Of a stretch of 46,950 nt of DNA, positions 42,592-46,950 are shown piece by piece (the stretch's first letter is position 1; each line of letters opens with the position of its first letter). Both the position numbers and the translations under genes were made by a program. Source of the stretch: an uncultured Bacteroidota bacterium (GTDB lineage Bacteria; Bacteroidota; Bacteroidia; Chitinophagales; Chitinophagaceae); NCBI GenBank assembly GCA_937928385.1, contig CALEZD010000018.1, positions 1 to 46,950 of the forward strand, given 5' to 3'. The notes below the pieces were generated by a model. That model searched no databases, was not told the origin of the DNA, and worked only from the letters and a program-made list of their open reading frames with translations.

Positions 42592-43923
42592 ATGGAAACG
42601 GTTTTAATCAAGAACACGACAATAGTAAACGAAGGGAAACAGCTACAGGGCGATATATTGATACGCGATGGCCGTATAGAAAAGATAGGCGGTACAATCG
42701 ACACACCCGAACGCGCGCGGGAAATAAACGGCGAAAGGCTACATACCATGCCAGGTGTTATAGACGACCAGGTACACTTTCGTGAACCGGGGCTTACACA
42801 CAAAGCGTCATTAGAAACTGAATCGACCGCAGCAGTGGCGGGTGGCGTTACCTCATTTATGGAGATGCCCAACACACGACCCGCAGCACTGACGCAACAA
42901 CTGCTGGAAGAGAAATATAACCTGGCAAAATACAGGAGTGCCGCCAACTACTCATTCTTTATGGGTGTGTCTAACGACAACATAGACGAGGTACTGAAGA
43001 CCAACGAGAAAAAGAAAGACGTATGCGGCATCAAAATATTTATGGGCAGCAGTACCGGCAATATGCTGGTGGACAACCATATGACGCTGAACAAAATATT
43101 CAGCGAATCGGAACTATTGATAGCTACCCACTGTGAGGATGAACGCATCGTAGAAGCCAACAAACTGAAATACAGTGGCGCTGACAATGCATCGTACCAC
43201 CCTATGATACGCGATGTGGAGGCCTGCTACGAAAGCTCGCTGATGGCAGTGCAACTGGCTACTAAACACAATAGCCGCCTGCATATATTGCACATCAGCA
43301 CGGCAAAGGAATTGCAACTGTTTACCAATCTCTTCCCATTGAAAGAAAAAAGAATTACTTCGGAAGTATGTGTACACCACCTGCATTTTACGGCAGACGA
43401 TTATGCACGCCTGGGCACGCAGATACAATGCAATCCCGCCATCAAAGCTCCTGAAAATAAAGAAGCGCTGTGGAAAGGGCTGCTCGACGGCACACTGGAT
43501 ATTATAGCTACAGACCATGCCCCACATACATGGGAAGAAAAGCAACAGCCTTACCCGAAATCGCCATCGGGGCTACCGCTGGTGCAACACAGCCTGCTAT
43601 TGATGCTCAGGTATGTGCAGGAAGGGAAAATATCGCTGGAACAAGTAGTAGAGAAAATGGCGCATGCACCGGCTATATGTTTCCAGATAGCTGAAAGAGG
43701 TTTTATGCGCGAGGGCTATTATGCCGACCTGGCCATTGTAGATTTGAATGGACAAACCAAAGTGACCAAGGAGAGCCTGTACTATAAATGCGGCTGGTCG
43801 CCACTGGAAGGTGAGACCTTTCCCGCATCCATACGCTACACATTGATAAATGGCAAGCCTGCTCTTGACGATGGTAAAATTAACAAGGCCATAAGAGGAA
43901 AAAGGCTTTCTTTTGACAGGTAA
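42592..43923 (+). CDS. pyrC: Dihydroorotase (HxH first His replaced by Gln)
   Basis: A 443-aa amidohydrolase of the dihydroorotase family (pyrimidine synthesis: carbamoyl-aspartate to dihydroorotate). Motifs: PGVIDDQVHFREPG (54-67), EMPNTRP, the carbamylated-lysine candidate GIKIFMGSSTG, ATHCED, LHILHIST and IIATDHAPHT. The metal motif normally D-x-H-x-H is D58-D-Q60-V-H62 here, so one ligand differs; I recall the same Q in other Bacteroidota, but cannot check. Its stop shares one base with the next start (TAATG), so the MutS-like gene is coupled to it. Confidence 0.9.
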   Translation: METVLIKNTTIVNEGKQLQGDILIRDGRIEKIGGTIDTPERAREINGERLHTMPGVIDDQVHFREPGLTHKASLETESTAAVAGGVTSFMEMPNTRPAALTQQLLEEKYNLAKYRSAANYSFFMGVSNDNIDEVLKTNEKKKDVCGIKIFMGSSTGNMLVDNHMTLNKIFSESELLIATHCEDERIVEANKLKYSGADNASYHPMIRDVEACYESSLMAVQLATKHNSRLHILHISTAKELQLFTNLFPLKEKRITSEVCVHHLHFTADDYARLGTQIQCNPAIKAPENKEALWKGLLDGTLDIIATDHAPHTWEEKQQPYPKSPSGLPLVQHSLLLMLRYVQEGKISLEQVVEKMAHAPAICFQIAERGFMREGYYADLAIVDLNGQTKVTKESLYYKCGWSPLEGETFPASIRYTLINGKPALDDGKINKAIRGKRLSFDR

Positions 43924-45254
43924 TGCGCAATGATGCCATAACATTCAAAGACCTTTCAGTTTTTCCATCGGCCGGTAACGAAGGTGTTGCGGGATTGATA
44001 GACCGTACAACTACAATTGCAGGCAAAGAAATGCTGTACAAGCATGTGAAAACCCCGCCCGCTACTTACGAAGAGTTATTGCAGTTGCAGGACACTATTA
44101 AATATTGGGCAACGCATCTGCAGGAGTGGCCGTTAATCATTACCAATGGTACGCTGGTGATGCTGGAGAAATTCTTCGAGTCTGCTGATAATATATCCTC
44201 TCCACCATCAGGGCTGGCTGCATTTTTGGGCGAAGTGTTTCAGAAGACTTTTAACAAGGGTGATTACTTCTTCACACAATTTTCCGTATCGCATATAGCT
44301 GATTTTCTGAAAGGTTGCAAAGAACTGGCTGCACTGTTGGGCAACAAGGATGTACCGCCCTTGCTGCGCAGAGAGCTGGCAGCCATACAGCATGAACTAC
44401 AGCACCCCCTTACCGATGAACTGATAGCTGTAACAAAAGATACACCCTATCGTGTGCAGGCAAAATTAAGCTATTATGCCCGCCGCGAAATGAAGAACAG
44501 AATTTACAGGCTGGTACAGCACTATGCCCGCCTGGACACCTGGCAGGCAATGGCGAGGGCTACCACAGAACGAAAATGGGTATTCCCTGAACTGGTGCCT
44601 GCGATACCATTATGCTTCGAGGCAAAAGGGTTAATCCATCCGCTACTGAAACAACCCAAGCCCTACGATATCAGCTTTAACCGGCAACAGAATTTCCTGT
44701 TGCTGACCGGTGCCAACATGTCGGGCAAAACTACCTTTATGCGCTCTATAGGTGTGGCGGCACTGCTGGCGCATTTGGGCATGGGCGTGCCTGCTACGCA
44801 CATGCGCATCAGCTTTTTCAAGGGCATCATTACCAATATGCATGTGGAAGACGACTTACTGAAAGGGGAAAGCTATTTCTTTGCCGAGGTAAAGCGTATG
44901 AAACTGACCGCGGAAAAACTGCTGCAACCCGAACCGCATCTTGTATTGATGGATGAATTGTTTAAAGGTACCAATGTGCATGATGCGTATGAGTGTACCC
45001 GCGCCGTAGTGGAGGGATTGATGAACCGGCCAGACCACCTGAAGATACTATCCACGCATCTGTACGAAGTAGCCAAACATTTCTCGGACCGGAAAGATAT
45101 TTTATTCTCCTACTTCGTTACCCGTATGACGGGTGATGATAATTTCGTTTTCGATTACGAACTGAAAAAAGGCATATCGCAAGACAGAATTGGCTACCGC
45201 ATACTGCAAAAAGAGGGGGTGCTGGATTTATTGCACCGGGCAAAAGGCGGTTGA
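43923..45254 (+). CDS. Short MutS-like ATPase (no mismatch-binding domain)
   Basis: A 443-aa MutS-family ATPase lacking the N-terminal mismatch-recognition and connector domains of MutS, keeping a lever-like helical part (about 1-215) and the C-terminal ABC-type ATPase. Walker A is GANMSGKT (263-270), Walker B LVLMDELFKGT (340-350), and the signature helix KGESYFFAEVKRM (314-326) lies between them. It is shorter than MutS2 and has no Smr domain. Such proteins are widespread in Bacteroidota, with unknown role; DNA repair or recombination is assumed. Overlaps the pyrC stop by one base. Confidence 0.9.
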   Translation: MRNDAITFKDLSVFPSAGNEGVAGLIDRTTTIAGKEMLYKHVKTPPATYEELLQLQDTIKYWATHLQEWPLIITNGTLVMLEKFFESADNISSPPSGLAAFLGEVFQKTFNKGDYFFTQFSVSHIADFLKGCKELAALLGNKDVPPLLRRELAAIQHELQHPLTDELIAVTKDTPYRVQAKLSYYARREMKNRIYRLVQHYARLDTWQAMARATTERKWVFPELVPAIPLCFEAKGLIHPLLKQPKPYDISFNRQQNFLLLTGANMSGKTTFMRSIGVAALLAHLGMGVPATHMRISFFKGIITNMHVEDDLLKGESYFFAEVKRMKLTAEKLLQPEPHLVLMDELFKGTNVHDAYECTRAVVEGLMNRPDHLKILSTHLYEVAKHFSDRKDILFSYFVTRMTGDDNFVFDYELKKGISQDRIGYRILQKEGVLDLLHRAKGG

Positions 45255-45327
45255 GCTGCACATCTTAAAATCCTTTAATACCAAACAATATAAAAAACCT
45301 TAATTTAGTTGAGGAAACGATACTATT

Positions 45328-46950
45328 ATGAGATATATGCTACTTGCCATCCTGTCAATCCTGGTAATCCACGTGACGGATGCGCAACCCAATATGGTAC
45401 CCAACGGAGATTTTGAGACATACACCAGTTGTCCTACCACTCTTTCTCAAACCACAAATTGTACCGGTTGGGGGCCATATACGAACGGAACATCAGACTA
45501 TTTTAACTCATGCGGTACGCCGGGTGTCCCCACTAATACTTTTGGCTACCAATGGGCAGCCAGTGGCAATGCCTATGTGGGTGGTTACAACAATGTTATC
45601 GGCACTAGTGTCTATAAAGAATATGTAACAAGAAGCATAACCCCTCTACAGATAGGTGCTACATACGAAGTGTCCATTTCCGTTTCGTTATCCAATACAT
45701 TCGGAAAGGTTGCGACAGATGATATAGGTGTTTATTTCTTTGACAACGGGCCTACTTTTATCAGTACTATCGCAAGAGTATCAGTGACACCGCAAATAGA
45801 CTATTCAGGTAACGGTACATTTTCGGACACAGCCAACTGGATGCGTTTAACCAAGACATTTGTAGCGGACTCAGCCTATGACAACATAGTTATTGGTGGA
45901 TTTAAAGACCCGGCTAATGTGGCAAAAGATACTATTTCACAGGGTACTACCTCGTATTATTACTACGACTCTATTGTAATCAAGTTGGCCAAAAGGCTTA
46001 ATGTTAATTTTAAAGACACTACGCTATGTGCCGGTGATACAATACGGGTACCTTATACGGTCAATGACACGGGTTTCTTTCAAAGTAATAACCAGATAAG
46101 GCTGCAACTATCCAATGCATCGGGCAGCTTTGCCAATCCACTCACAATCGGCACTAAAACATCTAAAAAATCCGACACCATCGTCGGCGTTATACCTACT
46201 ACAATTGCAGCAGGTGGAGGATACAGGTTACGTATCACTTCCACCAATGGAGCGGATACTTCTTTGGATAATGGCAAAAATATAGGTATTGGAACCGTGT
46301 TGCCTGCCAAGCCCCTGGCCAGCAACAACGGTCCGCTGTGCGCAAGCGATACTTTAAAACTGACAGCATCCTCTACCACTACAGGTGTAGGCTACTGGTG
46401 GACAGGGCCTAACAACTTTACATCTAACCTGCAAAATCCGTCTAAACCCAATCCATTGCCTGCAGATAGTGGCGACTATATTGTTACAGCCTACATCTAC
46501 GGCTGCGAGTCTAAAGACACTACTACTGCAGCAATCTTTGCCGGCACAGGGCCTGCCGGAACTACTGCTTCTACCAATGCACCCGTTTGTGCTGATGATA
46601 CTCTGAAACTTTTCGGGACCGCACAGGGCTCTTTACTCACCTACGCATGGACCGGGCCAAACAGTTTTACTTCTAACGTGCAGAACCCGGTGCTGCCTGC
46701 CACCACAGCAGGTATGTCCGGCGACTACGTTTTATACGCCAGTAATGCAGCCTGTACCTCGCGCGACACAGTAACCGTGTTGGTCAAAACCCGCCCTGCC
46801 AATTTTGGTGCTACTACCAATGCACCGATATGTACGGGCGAAACGCTGAACTTCACCGCTTCGTCTACTTCTACAGGGGTTGCTTATGCATGGATGGGTC
46901 CCAATGGCTTTAACTCAACCAGCGCAACACCTTTTATCAACGGCGCTACG
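45328..46950 (+). CDS. Large secreted protein with Ig-like repeats, partial (cut by window edge)
   Basis: The open frame begins at ATG 45328 and runs without a stop to the last base (541 codons seen). It has a signal peptide (MRYMLLAILSILVIHVTDA, cleavage before QPN). About residues 22-215 resemble a carbohydrate-binding-like N-terminal module (NMVPNGDFETYTSCP start). A linker follows, then Ig-like repeats of about 80 residues, each with C-A/T-x-D/E-T-L near the start, W-x-GP-N-x-F, and SGDYxVxAxxxxC (starting about residues 325, 409 and 489). The rest, presumably more repeats and a C-terminal T9SS or CHU_C domain, lies outside. Likely a cell-surface adhesin. Confidence 0.85.
   Translation, partial: MRYMLLAILSILVIHVTDAQPNMVPNGDFETYTSCPTTLSQTTNCTGWGPYTNGTSDYFNSCGTPGVPTNTFGYQWAASGNAYVGGYNNVIGTSVYKEYVTRSITPLQIGATYEVSISVSLSNTFGKVATDDIGVYFFDNGPTFISTIARVSVTPQIDYSGNGTFSDTANWMRLTKTFVADSAYDNIVIGGFKDPANVAKDTISQGTTSYYYYDSIVIKLAKRLNVNFKDTTLCAGDTIRVPYTVNDTGFFQSNNQIRLQLSNASGSFANPLTIGTKTSKKSDTIVGVIPTTIAAGGGYRLRITSTNGADTSLDNGKNIGIGTVLPAKPLASNNGPLCASDTLKLTASSTTTGVGYWWTGPNNFTSNLQNPSKPNPLPADSGDYIVTAYIYGCESKDTTTAAIFAGTGPAGTTASTNAPVCADDTLKLFGTAQGSLLTYAWTGPNSFTSNVQNPVLPATTAGMSGDYVLYASNAACTSRDTVTVLVKTRPANFGATTNAPICTGETLNFTASSTSTGVAYAWMGPNGFNSTSATPFINGAT

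Overview
The window looks like chromosomal DNA from a Bacteroidota bacterium, most likely in or near the Chitinophagales. The evidence is a mutY-ssb-gldE cluster, many signal-peptide proteins ending in type IX secretion (T9SS) sorting domains, an atpBEFHA operon with an extended N-terminus on AtpB, several -7 elements of the Bacteroidota form TAnnTTTG, and A-rich untranslated leaders. No tRNA, rRNA, CRISPR array, transposase or prophage gene was recognised. The genus-level placement is inference.

Region by region. 1-3.1 kb: mutY, ssb and gldE on the plus strand. 3.1-9 kb: exported proteins of unknown role, a second DUF21/CBS/CorC membrane protein, a very codon-biased exported beta-rich protein at 7 kb, and a predicted outer-membrane protein with a small companion. 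9-12.8 kb: a squalene-cyclase-like alpha-toroid protein, a beta-lactamase-fold protein that has lost its catalytic residues, an OsmC peroxidase and a lipoprotein. 12.9-15.9 kb: a minus-strand run of a UPF0173 hydrolase, parA, parB and a YkgJ-type cysteine-cluster gene, preceded by a 581-bp intergenic interval rich in short repeats and carrying two DnaA-box-like sites. 16.4-20.3 kb: two tandem paralogous T9SS proteins, each with exactly seven W-x-x-x-G repeats (possible seven-bladed propellers). 20.4-23.3 kb: a small membrane protein, alanine dehydrogenase, a TerB-like protein and an exported protein. 23.4-26.7 kb: a secreted M4 metallopeptidase. 26.8-31.1 kb: the ATP synthase operon atpB-E-F-H-A, ending in a strong terminator with no atpG. 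31.4-36 kb: pckA, a small fibronectin-III/T9SS protein and a CPA2 cation/proton antiporter. 36-42.5 kb: one minus-strand operon of a Wzi-like outer-membrane protein, MBOAT, SGNH, SGNH and MBOAT. 42.6-45.3 kb: a dihydroorotase gene overlapping a short MutS-like ATPase gene. 45.3 kb to the right edge: the start of a large T9SS-type surface protein with Ig-like repeats, cut off by the window.

The most system-like locus is the five-gene Wzi-MBOAT-SGNH-SGNH-MBOAT operon. It is tightly coupled by start/stop overlaps, both SGNH paralogues keep a Ser and a D-x-x-H pair, and both MBOATs keep the LWHG histidine. Its arrangement in mirror order (A-B-B-A, all on one strand) is not what a simple tandem duplication of a two-gene unit gives. 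It probably adds acyl groups to an exported or surface glycan; the substrate is unknown.
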